From the NCBI GenBank assembly GCA_958295645.1, contig OY282361.1:2260501-2324500 (forward strand): a stretch of DNA of 64,000 nt. The letters run 5' to 3'. Each line of letters begins with the position of its first letter. The stretch's first letter is position 1. The notes below the pieces were generated by a model, which searched no databases, was not told where the DNA came from, and was given only the letters and a program-made list of their open reading frames with translations. Shown here one piece after another: positions 42,419 through 51,636 of this stretch. Position numbers and translations under genes: made by a program. This stretch comes from Longimicrobiales bacterium (GTDB taxonomy: Bacteria; Gemmatimonadota; Gemmatimonadetes; Longimicrobiales; Gaopeijiaceae).

Positions 42419-45388
42419 TCAGCCGCCCAGCGACTTCCTTACGATGCGCCGCTGCTCCCGAGAATGCGACCCCAGATTGCCCGCCGCTGGGCTGGCGCGT
42501 CCCGGACGAGAGACGGAACTCACCCTGACAAGCTTGCCGAACGCCGCCTGCAACAAGGGCGTGGCATAGGAGAGGGCGCCCATGTTGGCGGGCTCCTCCT
42601 GCGCCCAGACGACTTGTTCGATGTCGGGATAGCGGTCGTCCAGAGCCCGAATTTCGTCGTCGGGGAAGGGATAAAGCGACTCCACGCGCGCGATGGCGGT
42701 GCGGGTCGCCCGCGCCCGCAGCTCCGAGGCGACGAGGTCGTAGTACACCTTGCCGGAGCACAAGAGCAGGCGGCGGATTCTCTTCGTGTCCTTGCCGCCC
42801 ACCAGCGGATCGTCGATGACCTTGCGGAAGCTGCCTTCAGCCAGCTCGCTCGCCGGCGACTTGGCCTTGGGATGGCGCAGAAGGCTCTTGGGCGACATGA
42901 CGATCAGGGGCCGCTCCGGCTCGACCAGCGCCTGGAAGCGCAGCAGGTGGAACAGCTGGGCCGGCGTCGTGGGGTAGACGACGCGCATGTTGTCTTCGGC
43001 GCACAACTGGAGGAATCTCTCCAAGCGCGCGCTCGAGTGCTCCGGGCCCTGTCCCTCGTAGCCGTGCGGCAGCAGCAGCGTCAGCCTGGAGCGCTGGCCC
43101 CACTTGGACCATCCCGCCGACAGAAACTGGTCGATCATGACCTGGGCGACGTTCACGAAGTCCCCGAACTGGGCTTCCCAGAGCACCAAGTCGCGATCGG
43201 CGGCCACCGCGGCCCCGTACTCGAAGCCGATCACCGCGGCCTCGGTCAGCGGCGAGTTGTGCACCTCGAAGCGCGTGTCGCTCACGTGGGCCAGCGGCGT
43301 GAACTTGGCGCCGGTGCGGGCGTCGTTCAGCACGAAGTGGCGATGGCTGAAGGTTCCGCGCTCGCTGTCCTGGCCGGACAGGCGCACGGGAACGCCGTCG
43401 TCCAGCAACGAGGCGACCGCCAGCGCCTCGGCGTGCCCCCAGTCCAGCAGAAAATCGGAGCCGAACCCGTCTCCGCGCTTGTCCAGCTGGCGCTTCAGCT
43501 TGGGGTGCACGGTGAAGTGCTCGGGATAGTCCAGCAACGCCTCGTTCAGGCGCTCCAGACGTTCGAGCGAGACCTGAGTGAAGGGGTCGTTGTCCTGCTC
43601 GACCACGCCGAAGTCCGGGTGGGACCAGGGCATCGGCTCCTTGTCCTCCGGCGCCTTCTTGAGGGCGTCCTGGACTCTCCGGAGACGAGCGTGAAAGGCC
43701 TCGACCCGCCGGCCGGCCTCTTCGGAGGCGATCAGGCCGCGGGCCTCCAAGTCCTTCGCCCAGAGCGCGCGGGGGGTGGGGTGCTTGCCGATCTTGGCGT
43801 ACAGGCTGGGTTGCGTGTACGCCGGCTCGTCTCCTTCGTTGTGCCCGTGGCGCCGGTAGCCGACGAGATCGATCAGGATGTCGTCGTGGAACTTGGCCCG
43901 GTAGGCCATGGCGAGGCGCACGGCCGCCAGGCATTCCTCCGGCTTGTCGCCGTTGGCGTGGATGACGGGGATGTCGTAGCCCTTGGCCAAGTCGCTGGAA
44001 TAGCGGGTGGAGCGGCCGTCGCTCGGGGCGGTGGTGAAGCCGATCTGGTTGTTGGCGATGACGTGGATCGCGCCGCCCACTTCGTAGCCCTTGAGGCGCG
44101 CCAAGTTGAGGGTCTCGGCCACGACGCCTTCGGCCGCGAAGGCCGCGTCCCCATGAATCAGCACCGGCACGACGCGGTCGGGGTCGCGCGGGGCGTCGCC
44201 TTCGCCGTCGGGATGCTGGCTGATGCGCGTCATGCCCAGGATGACCGGATTCACGTACTCCAGATGGCTGGGATTGGGCGCCAGCCGGACGCGGATCGAT
44301 TGGCCGGAGCGAAGCTCGTAGTCGTGGGCGGCGCCATGGTGGTACTTCACGTCGCCCGTGCCGGGATCGGGCACCCAAAGCGCGCTGCCCGGACTGGTGC
44401 GGCCCTCGAACTCGCTCAGGATCTCTCCGTAGGGAACGCCCAGGACGTGGGCCAGCACGTTGAGGCGGCCCCTGTGCGCCATGCCGATCACGACCTCGGC
44501 GCCTCCGTTCTCGGCCGCCCGTTCGATGGACTCGTCCAGCATCGGCACCAGCATGTCGGTGCCTTCGATCGAGAACCGCTTCTGGCCCAGGTACGTGCGA
44601 TGAAGGAACTGCTCCAGTCCGTCCACTTCCGTGAGTCGCTCCAGGGTGCGCAACCGGTCTTCGTCGGTGAGTCCGGCGAAGTGGGTTCCCCGCTCCACTC
44701 GGTCCCAGAGCCACTCCACCTTCTTGGGGTCCTCCAGGTGCTCGAACTCGTAGCCCAGCGCTCCGCTGTAGGTGGACTTGAGGCGGTTCAGCGTGGTCGC
44801 GAGCGGCTCGCCGCCGCCGCCGGGGAAGAGCGCCGAGGTGGGGATCTCGGCCAACTCCTCCATGGTGGTGCCGAAGTACGCGGGATCGAGCTGCGGGTGG
44901 CCCGGCGGCTCGCTGCCGAGCGGGTCGATGCGGGCCGCTTGATGGCCGTGCTCGCGGAACGCCTGGAGGAGATTGGCCGCGCGGGCCACGAGCGGGAGAA
45001 GGCGTTCGGTCGGGGCGGGGGCGGGCGGGGCGGGTGGCGCAGCGGCGGGTGCGGGTGCGGGTGCGAGCGCGGAGGGCGCCGAGGCGGGCGGGACGGAGGC
45101 CGGGCGCGCGGGCGGCGCGGCGACTGGCGAGGCGCCCGGGAGCTGTCGCGGAGGAGGGGCGGCGTTGAGGCGCAGGAACTCCGGCGAGCGCGGAAGTCCT
45201 GCGCGGACAGGGCGGTCGCGGCCGTCCCAGGCGTCGGGCGGCAGGAGTCCGGCGGCGAAGGCGTCCTGGGGGTGGTCGCGGAACAGGTCCTGCCATTCCG
45301 GCGGCACGCCTTCCGGGTTGCGGGCGAACTCCTCCAGCAACTCTTGCACGTAGGCGGCGTTCTGGCTGTCGAAACGGAATCCGCTCAT
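42419..45388 (-). CDS. sucA: 2-oxoglutarate dehydrogenase E1 component
   Basis: This 989-residue thiamine-diphosphate enzyme catalyses the decarboxylation step of the 2-oxoglutarate dehydrogenase complex in the citric acid cycle. The N-terminal E2-binding segment (AYVQELLEEFARNPEGVPPEWQ) is present, then the family blocks GMAHRGRLNVLAHVLG, GDAAFAAEGVVAETLNL (ThDP/Mg binding), NNQIGFTTAP, YRRHGHNEGDEP and, in the C-terminal third, LPHGYEGQGPEHSSARLERFLQ. The protein is about 50 residues longer than usual because of a Pro/Ala-rich linker at about residues 90-130. The E2 and E3 genes are not in the window. Its start lies only 31 bp from the divergent pgeF start. Confidence 0.96.
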   Translation of the reverse strand: MSGFRFDSQNAAYVQELLEEFARNPEGVPPEWQDLFRDHPQDAFAAGLLPPDAWDGRDRPVRAGLPRSPEFLRLNAAPPPRQLPGASPVAAPPARPASVPPASAPSALAPAPAPAAAPPAPPAPAPTERLLPLVARAANLLQAFREHGHQAARIDPLGSEPPGHPQLDPAYFGTTMEELAEIPTSALFPGGGGEPLATTLNRLKSTYSGALGYEFEHLEDPKKVEWLWDRVERGTHFAGLTDEDRLRTLERLTEVDGLEQFLHRTYLGQKRFSIEGTDMLVPMLDESIERAAENGGAEVVIGMAHRGRLNVLAHVLGVPYGEILSEFEGRTSPGSALWVPDPGTGDVKYHHGAAHDYELRSGQSIRVRLAPNPSHLEYVNPVILGMTRISQHPDGEGDAPRDPDRVVPVLIHGDAAFAAEGVVAETLNLARLKGYEVGGAIHVIANNQIGFTTAPSDGRSTRYSSDLAKGYDIPVIHANGDKPEECLAAVRLAMAYRAKFHDDILIDLVGYRRHGHNEGDEPAYTQPSLYAKIGKHPTPRALWAKDLEARGLIASEEAGRRVEAFHARLRRVQDALKKAPEDKEPMPWSHPDFGVVEQDNDPFTQVSLERLERLNEALLDYPEHFTVHPKLKRQLDKRGDGFGSDFLLDWGHAEALAVASLLDDGVPVRLSGQDSERGTFSHRHFVLNDARTGAKFTPLAHVSDTRFEVHNSPLTEAAVIGFEYGAAVAADRDLVLWEAQFGDFVNVAQVMIDQFLSAGWSKWGQRSRLTLLLPHGYEGQGPEHSSARLERFLQLCAEDNMRVVYPTTPAQLFHLLRFQALVEPERPLIVMSPKSLLRHPKAKSPASELAEGSFRKVIDDPLVGGKDTKRIRRLLLCSGKVYYDLVASELRARATRTAIARVESLYPFPDDEIRALDDRYPDIEQVVWAQEEPANMGALSYATPLLQAAFGKLVRVSSVSRPGRASPAAGNLGSHSREQRRIVRKSLGG

Positions 45389-45419
45389 GGCCTAAGGATA
45401 AGCTATTCTCTCAAGGAAC
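45389..45419. promoter_or_regulatory. 31-bp divergent control region between sucA and pgeF
   Basis: Only 31 bp separate two divergent start codons. The strip contains TATCCT 6 bp before the sucA ATG (reverse) and TATTCT 10 bp before the pgeF ATG (forward), each a fair -10 box. Their -35 boxes would lie inside the opposite coding region. Both transcripts would start at or very near the start codons. Confidence 0.4.
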
Positions 45420-46247
45420 ATGTCCGTGCGTGCGCAAAACCTACTTGTGGCCCCCGTGCCGGGTTGGGACGACGCCCATCCCTGGCTCCAGGCGGGCGTG
45501 ACCCTGCGCGAACTGGGGCGCGGGCCGGACTTCGGCTTCTTCGGGGACGCGGGAACGGCTGCCGAGAAGGGGTTGGACAACTGGCGCAGGCTGCTGGCGT
45601 CGGGCGCCTGGTCGGGCGTGGTTCGTTCCCGGCAAGTTCACGGCGACGTCGTCCGGGTGCATCGGGAAGCGGCCCAAGGCGTCGTCACGGCGGGCGACGG
45701 CGACGCGCACGCGACGCGGGTCCCCGGTCTTCTGTTGGCCGTGACGGCAGCCGACTGCACGCCGGTCTTCCTGGCGGATCCGGTGCGAAGGGCCGTGGCC
45801 TTGCTCCACGCGGGCTGGCGCGGCGTGGCGGCCGGCGTGATCGAAGCAGGCGTTTCGGCGTTGCGCGACACCTTCGGCAGCAGACCGGAGGACTTGGCGG
45901 CCCACCTGGGGCCGGCCATCGGCGGCTGCTGCTACGAAGTCGGCCCGGAAGTCCTGGCGGCGCTGGAGACCGGCGAACCGCCCGGCAAGCTTCCGCCGGA
46001 CACGGCCACCGAAACCTCGGCAGCCGCCGGGCGCATCTTCCTGGACCTGGGCGAGGTCGTCCAAGCCCGGCTCGCCCGCAGCGGACTCCCGCCCGAGAAT
46101 CTGTCGCGCAGCGGCGACTGCACCCGGTGCGGCGGCAAGCGCTACTTCTCCCACCGGCGCGGCGACCGGGAGAGGCACGTCGCCTTCATCGGCCTCCGAA
46201 AGTCCGCCTGGCAACCGCGTCCAAGCCCCGCGGACCAAACCGCGTGA
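45420..46247 (+). CDS. pgeF: Peptidoglycan editing factor / purine nucleoside phosphorylase-like (multicopper polyphenol oxidase fold)
   Basis: This 275-residue protein belongs to the YfiH/LACC1 family, first named polyphenol oxidase and later shown to act on peptidoglycan precursors and purine nucleosides. The metal site is evident: the His in RQVHGDVV, the Cys in VTAADCTPVFLADP and the His in LLHAGWRG. The C-terminal CTRCGGKRYFSHRRG block is also conserved. The ATG at 45420 is the only suitable start, very near the divergent sucA start. The stop overlaps the next gene by GTGA. Confidence 0.92.
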   Translation: MSVRAQNLLVAPVPGWDDAHPWLQAGVTLRELGRGPDFGFFGDAGTAAEKGLDNWRRLLASGAWSGVVRSRQVHGDVVRVHREAAQGVVTAGDGDAHATRVPGLLLAVTAADCTPVFLADPVRRAVALLHAGWRGVAAGVIEAGVSALRDTFGSRPEDLAAHLGPAIGGCCYEVGPEVLAALETGEPPGKLPPDTATETSAAAGRIFLDLGEVVQARLARSGLPPENLSRSGDCTRCGGKRYFSHRRGDRERHVAFIGLRKSAWQPRPSPADQTA

Positions 46248-46657
46248 GCCCAAAGTCGCCCCGGCCCGCTCCCCGGCCGCCGCCGCCAGGGCTTTGCGGG
46301 CGTTGCAGGTGGTCGCGCACCGTCCTCGCCGCCAGGGGTTCGGTCTTCCGCCTCTGCCTCAGGCACCGCAACGACAAGACCTTCGCCAAGTATCCGGTTC
46401 TCCCCGTGCTGCAGTGCCCGGGCTTCGAGTCCGGCGACGAAGACCCGGCCGCGCCACCCCGAGAGAACAACTCGGCCGCCGATCCCCTCGGCGGCGCCCC
46501 CGCGCCGCCAATCGCGACCGCCAGCTTGGCGCCAGCATTGCGCACGGGGTATCTTTCGCAACCGCCCTCTCGGGGGCGGGGGAGCGGGACCACCCGGAAC
46601 GGAGCAGATCGGATGGGCCGACCTTACGAGCGGGCTGCCGCCCGCCTCCGCCCGTGA
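46244..46657 (+). CDS. Small Cys-motif protein linking pgeF and the NAD-GDH gene
   Basis: This 137-residue frame starts with a GTG overlapping the pgeF stop and ends with a TGA overlapping the GDH GTG, so it is bracketed by two GTGA overlaps. Its middle holds a CGRC pair (about 18-21) and then TVLAARGSVFRLC and YPVLPVLQCPGFE, which resembles small bacterial proteins with a CxxC near the start and a C-P-G-F/Y-E ending; only residues 10-65 look conserved. The C-terminal half is low-complexity Pro/Ala/Gly and may not be functional. The four Cys (CxxC, C and C) suggest a metal site. Confidence 0.65.
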   Translation: MSPKSPRPAPRPPPPGLCGRCRWSRTVLAARGSVFRLCLRHRNDKTFAKYPVLPVLQCPGFESGDEDPAAPPRENNSAADPLGGAPAPPIATASLAPALRTGYLSQPPSRGRGSGTTRNGADRMGRPYERAAARLRP

Positions 46658-49600
46658 CCAACACCGGCGGATCCGGCCAGCCCGGCCCGGCCAACGACCG
46701 GCCCAGCGACCCGTTCGCTCCCAACCCGGTCGTGGCCGACGTGCTTCGTGTCCTCCGCGACTTGGCCGGCGAACGCCATGCGCGGCTCGCCGAGAGCTTC
46801 GTCCCGATCTTCCTGGGCAAGGCGCCCATGGGGCTGCTGGAGCGAAGCCCCGACGAACTCGCTCGCCTCTGCTTGGACACGATCCTCTTCATGGACCGCG
46901 GCCGTCCGGGCCGCGTCGACGCCGAAGTCCTGAATCCGGAGCCGGGCCAGGACGGCTGGCAACCGCAGTTCACCGTAGTGCGCACGAACGTGTCGGAGAG
47001 GCCGTTCATCGTGGACACGATCCGCGAGTTCCTGTCTTCGCAGAACTTGCAGATCAGCCACTTCGTCTATCCGCTGATGACGGTCTTGCGCGACGAGGAA
47101 GGCTACGTGGCCGAGTTCGGGCGGCCGGGTTCGGAGGGCCCGCAGGAGTCCGTCGTCTACGTCGAAATGGAGCGCGTGGCCGACGCGGCGCAGCGCGAGA
47201 GGCTCCGCGAGGAGACGGTTCGGCGGCTCGAGGACGTGGTCAAGTCCACCGACGACTTCGGCTTGATGGTGGACAAGATCGCCGACCTCGTGTCGGAGCT
47301 GAGCTTCCACATCCGCAACGTGCCGGCGCGGCGCGACGAGTTCCGCGAGATCCAGGCGTTCCTTCGATGGTTGCGCGACGGGGGCTTCGTCTTCCTGGGC
47401 TACCGGGCCTACGCCATCGAGGAGATGGAACCCGGGAGCGGCCTGGCCGCAGTCGTGGAGCCCGGCTCCGGCCTGGGCATCCTGCAGGAGGAGACCGCGT
47501 CGTCCTTCGCGAAGCCCGTTCTGCTGTCAGACTTGCCCGAGGGGATGTACGAACGGGCCACCTCCGGGCCGCTTCTCATCATCAGCAAGACCAACGCCGA
47601 GTCCACCGTCCACCGCCGGGCGCGCATGGACTACATCGGCGTCAAGAGGCTGGGCCAGGACGGCGCCGTGACGGGCGAGCACCGCTTCCTCGGCCTCTTC
47701 ACTTCGCGGGCGTATGCGGAAGCCGCCCAGGACATCCCGATCCTGCGCGACAAGCTGGCCAACGTGCTCAAGCGCTCCGGGGTGGCCGAAGGATCGCACG
47801 ACTACAAGGAGATCATCACGATCTTCGACTCGCTGCCCAAGGAAGAGCTCTTCCTGGCGTCGGACGAGGAGATTCACCGCGACGTCCGCACCATCCTGAC
47901 GCGCTACAACACCGAGGGCGTGATCGTGTCGCTGCGCCGCGACGCCTCGGGCCGGGGTCTCTCGATCATGGTCGTGCTTCCGCGCACGCGCTTCTCGGGG
48001 GGATTCCGCCGCGACTTCGAACGCACCCTCGTGGACCGCTACGGGGCGGTGATCCTCAACTATCACCTCGCGATGAGCGAGGGCGACCAAGCCAGGCTTC
48101 ACTTCTACGTCGGCGGCCCGGGAGAGCGCCTCGCCGCCATCGACGCCACCGAACTCGAAGAGACCGTCGCGCGGCTGACGCGATCGTGGGCGGACGAGTT
48201 GCGCGACCGCCTGGACGCCATCCATTCCCCGGAGGAAGCGCGCCGTCTTGCCCAGCGCTACGACGCGATCTTCCCGGCGGACTACCGGGCCGCGAACGAC
48301 CCGGCCGTGGCGGTCCGCGACCTCGCCGAGCTGGAGCAGATGAAGGCGGACGGCCGCCTGGAGTCGGTCCGCTTCTTCGAGAACGACGGCGGCGGCGAGA
48401 GCTGCGAGCTCAAGGTCTACATCCGGCGCCACAAGATCATCCTGTCGGACTTCATGCCGGTGCTGGAGAACTGCGGGCTCCGCGTGATCGCGGTCTCGCC
48501 GTTCGAACTGCACGAGGACGACGGCCAAGGCGGCTTGGCGATCTACTCCTTCGACGTGCAGGCCGTCGGGGGGGCCAAAGTGGACGTGGAGGCGAGGGGC
48601 CCCGTCCTGTCCGAAGCGATCCTGGCGGTGCGGGCCGGAGACGCCACGGACGACGCCTTCAACCGGCTCGTGGAGCGGACTGGGATGGCTTGGCGCGAGG
48701 CGGACGTGCTGCGCGCCTATGCGCACTACGCGTTTCAGCTGGGGGTGGTGCCCACTCGGCAGGTCGTGCGCACGGCCCTGGCGACGCACCCTGGCGTGGG
48801 GCTGCTCCTGTTCCGTCTCTTCGAGGCTCGTTTCGACCCGGACGCGTGCGCGGGCGAGGAGGATCCGGGCAAGGCTCGTGGTGCGCGCGCCGCAGGGATC
48901 AAGCTCCAGATCGCCGCGGGGCTGGCCGATGTCGGCTCGCTAGCCTACGACCGGGCCTTGCGGGCGCTCCAGGCCGTGATCGAGGCGACCGTGCGCACCA
49001 ATTACTACGTGGCGGGCGACGGCGAGCCCGTGCGCAGGTCCGGCGGCGTCCCCTACGTCTCCTTCAAGTTCGAGTGCGACCGCCTGCGGGAGGTCCTCGC
49101 GAGCCGCCTCAAGTACGAAGTGTGGGTTCGATCCTCGCGAATGGAGGGCGTCCACTTGCGCGGCGCAATGGTCGCGCGGGGCGGAATTCGCCACTCGGAT
49201 CGCGAAGACGACTTCCGCACCGAAGTCCAGGGACTCGTCTACACGCAGATGGTCAAGAACGCGGTCATCGTGCCGGGCGGCTCCAAGGGCGGCTTCGTGT
49301 GCCTGCGCTCGCTGCCGACTCGCGAGGAGATGGCCGACGAGGCGCAGGCGCAGTACCGCACCCTCATTCGCGGTCTCCTCGACGTGACCGACAACATCGA
49401 CGGCAACGGCGCCCGGCCCGAGCGCGTCGTCCGCTACGACGGCTTTGATCCCTACTTGGTGGTCGCCGCCGACAAGGGCACGGCCGCCTTCTCCGACTTG
49501 GCCAACGCGCTGGCCGCCGACTACGGATTCTGGCTCGACGACGCCTTCGCCTCCGGCGGCACCAACGGCTACGACCACAAAGTCGTCGGCATCACGGCCG

Positions 49601-51567
49601 GCGGCGCCTGGGAATCGGTCAAGCGTCACTTCCGCGAGAAGGGCAAGGACATCCAGAAGGACGCCTTCACGGTCGCGGGCATCGGCGACATGAGCGGCGA
49701 CGTCTTCGGAAACGGCATGCTGCTGTCGCGCGCGATTCGCTTGGTGGCGGCCTTCGACCACCGGCACGTCTTCATCGACCCCGATCCCGACCCGGAGACC
49801 TCCTTCGAAGAGCGCCGGCGGATCTTCGATTTGGGCCGTTCGTCGTGGGACGACTACGATCGCGCCAAACTGTCCCCTGGAGGCATGGTGGTGCCCCGCG
49901 AAATCAAGTCGGTGGACCTCACCGAGGAGGCTGCCGCCGTCCTGGGGCTGCCCGAAGACCAGCGCTCGCTCGACGGCGAGAGCCTGATCAAGGCCGTGCT
50001 GGCGGCGCCCGTGGACCTGCTCTGGAACGGTGGAATCGGCACCTACGTCAAGGCCGGCAACGAGTCTCACGCCGACGCGGGCGACCGTTCCAACGACGCC
50101 GTGCGCATCGACGTGGACGACTTGAAGGCGGCGGTCGTGGGCGAAGGCGGCAACTTGGGCTTCACGCAGGCCGCCCGAGTCGAATACGCCTTGAAGGGCG
50201 GGCGCATCAACACCGACGCGCTGGACAACTCCGGCGGCGTGGACCTGTCGGACCGCGAAGTCAACCTGAAGATCCTGCTGAACGAAGCGCTGCGGGCGGG
50301 CGACGCGACCAGCGGGGACCGCAACCAGCTGCTGCACCGCCTCACCGACGAAGTGGCCGCCCAGGTGCTGCTCGACAACGAATACCAGAGCTTGGCCGTG
50401 TCGCTGGACGAGTACCGGGCGCGCCGCGGCGTCGATCACTATTGGGCGCTGATGGGAGACCTGGTGCGCACGGGCCTCCTCGACCGCGAAGCCGAGGGCC
50501 TGCCGTCCTGGGACGAACTGCGCGCCCGCCGCGAAGCCAACGAGTCCCTGACCCGCCCCGAGCTTGCCGTCCTCCTCGCCTACGCGAAACTGCACCTGAA
50601 GTCGGCCCTGCTCGGCTCCGGCCTGCCCGACGATCCCGCCGCCGAAGGCTACTTCTTCGGCTATTTCCCCGCCGCCGCCGTGGAGCTAGTTGGACGCGAG
50701 GGCGCCCGAAAGCACCGCCTGCGCCGCGAAATCGTGGCCAGCCAGCTGACCAACGACCTCGTCGACGTCATGGGCGCCTCGTTCCTGACGCGGGTGTCGC
50801 GCGAGACCGGACGGGGCCCAGCCGAAGTCGCGCGAGCGTGGCTGGTGGCCTCGCAGCTGACGCAGCACCGCAAGACCCTCGAGGCGATCTGCGCCCGCGA
50901 AGCCCAGGTGCGGGCCGGCTCGGCCTACCGCTGGGTGATGGGCCTAGCCCAGGTTCTGGAACGAACGACCCGCTGGGTCCTCGCCAACTGCGACCCCGAC
51001 GAGTCCTCCACCTCGCTGATCGAAGGCGACCTCGCGGCGATCGAAGCCCTGCGCGGCCGGTTCCACGAACTCGTCGCCGGAGAAGACCGCGAAGCCTTCC
51101 TGTCCAGCGTCGACCAAGCCGTCGGCCTGGGCGTGAACGAGGAGTTCGCCCGCAGCCTGTTCACCCTGCGCTACTTCGACCACCTGCTGGAAATCCTCCG
51201 CCTGGCCCGCACCTCCGAGACTACTCCCGTGAAGGCGGCCCGCACCTACTACTGGGTGACGGAAGAGCTGCGCATCCCTTGGCTCGCCTCCTGCATCGAG
51301 AAGGCCGGCGCCGAGGGCAACAAGTGGGAGCGCCGCTGGAGCCTGGGCCTGATCGAGGACATCGGCGCCACCCGCCGCCGCCTGACCGCCGCGGCCCTGG
51401 CCGGCGACCCCACGTTCGCAAACGCCTTCGACTTCGGCGGCAACGGAAGCCGACTCGACCGCTTCCACGGCCTCCTGGACGAGATGCGTAGCGAAGAGGC
51501 CGTTCCCACGCTGGCGGGGTTGTCGGTCGCGGTGCAGGCGGTGCGACAGGCGGCTGGGGCCGGGTAG
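46654..51567 (+). CDS. Large NAD-dependent glutamate dehydrogenase (GDH180-type)
   Basis: This 1,637-residue enzyme converts glutamate to 2-oxoglutarate and ammonia. It shows the features of the large bacterial NAD-GDH class: N-terminal ACT-like regulatory region (RTNVSERPFIVDTIREFL near 110; SHDYKEIITIFDSLPKEELF near 380), and the catalytic part with MVARGGIRHSDREDDFRTEV, the substrate lysine motif KNAVIVPGGSKGGFV near residue 870, VAADKGTAAFSDLAN and GIGDMSGDVFGNGML. Length is close to the 1,600 typical of the class. The GTG start at 46654 overlaps the preceding stop. Placed opposite sucA, it feeds the same 2-oxoglutarate pool. Confidence 0.95.
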   Translation: MTNTGGSGQPGPANDRPSDPFAPNPVVADVLRVLRDLAGERHARLAESFVPIFLGKAPMGLLERSPDELARLCLDTILFMDRGRPGRVDAEVLNPEPGQDGWQPQFTVVRTNVSERPFIVDTIREFLSSQNLQISHFVYPLMTVLRDEEGYVAEFGRPGSEGPQESVVYVEMERVADAAQRERLREETVRRLEDVVKSTDDFGLMVDKIADLVSELSFHIRNVPARRDEFREIQAFLRWLRDGGFVFLGYRAYAIEEMEPGSGLAAVVEPGSGLGILQEETASSFAKPVLLSDLPEGMYERATSGPLLIISKTNAESTVHRRARMDYIGVKRLGQDGAVTGEHRFLGLFTSRAYAEAAQDIPILRDKLANVLKRSGVAEGSHDYKEIITIFDSLPKEELFLASDEEIHRDVRTILTRYNTEGVIVSLRRDASGRGLSIMVVLPRTRFSGGFRRDFERTLVDRYGAVILNYHLAMSEGDQARLHFYVGGPGERLAAIDATELEETVARLTRSWADELRDRLDAIHSPEEARRLAQRYDAIFPADYRAANDPAVAVRDLAELEQMKADGRLESVRFFENDGGGESCELKVYIRRHKIILSDFMPVLENCGLRVIAVSPFELHEDDGQGGLAIYSFDVQAVGGAKVDVEARGPVLSEAILAVRAGDATDDAFNRLVERTGMAWREADVLRAYAHYAFQLGVVPTRQVVRTALATHPGVGLLLFRLFEARFDPDACAGEEDPGKARGARAAGIKLQIAAGLADVGSLAYDRALRALQAVIEATVRTNYYVAGDGEPVRRSGGVPYVSFKFECDRLREVLASRLKYEVWVRSSRMEGVHLRGAMVARGGIRHSDREDDFRTEVQGLVYTQMVKNAVIVPGGSKGGFVCLRSLPTREEMADEAQAQYRTLIRGLLDVTDNIDGNGARPERVVRYDGFDPYLVVAADKGTAAFSDLANALAADYGFWLDDAFASGGTNGYDHKVVGITAGGAWESVKRHFREKGKDIQKDAFTVAGIGDMSGDVFGNGMLLSRAIRLVAAFDHRHVFIDPDPDPETSFEERRRIFDLGRSSWDDYDRAKLSPGGMVVPREIKSVDLTEEAAAVLGLPEDQRSLDGESLIKAVLAAPVDLLWNGGIGTYVKAGNESHADAGDRSNDAVRIDVDDLKAAVVGEGGNLGFTQAARVEYALKGGRINTDALDNSGGVDLSDREVNLKILLNEALRAGDATSGDRNQLLHRLTDEVAAQVLLDNEYQSLAVSLDEYRARRGVDHYWALMGDLVRTGLLDREAEGLPSWDELRARREANESLTRPELAVLLAYAKLHLKSALLGSGLPDDPAAEGYFFGYFPAAAVELVGREGARKHRLRREIVASQLTNDLVDVMGASFLTRVSRETGRGPAEVARAWLVASQLTQHRKTLEAICAREAQVRAGSAYRWVMGLAQVLERTTRWVLANCDPDESSTSLIEGDLAAIEALRGRFHELVAGEDREAFLSSVDQAVGLGVNEEFARSLFTLRYFDHLLEILRLARTSETTPVKAARTYYWVTEELRIPWLASCIEKAGAEGNKWERRWSLGLIEDIGATRRRLTAAALAGDPTFANAFDFGGNGSRLDRFHGLLDEMRSEEAVPTLAGLSVAVQAVRQAAGAG

Positions 51568-51600
51568 GGGCCGGCTCCCGCTCGGGCCGACTCATCCGGC

Positions 51601-51629
51601 TTGACCGTCGCGCGTCCAAGTCCAATACT
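51601..51629 (+). promoter_or_regulatory. Strong sigma-70 type promoter of the restriction-modification module
   Basis: TTGACC at 51601-51606 and AATACT at 51624-51629 are spaced by exactly 17 bp, matching the consensus at five and four of six positions. Transcription would begin around 51636, next to an ATG at 51637 and 48 bp before another in-frame ATG at 51685. It lies directly after the GDH stop. Confidence 0.55.
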
Positions 51630-51636
51630 TCGTAGG

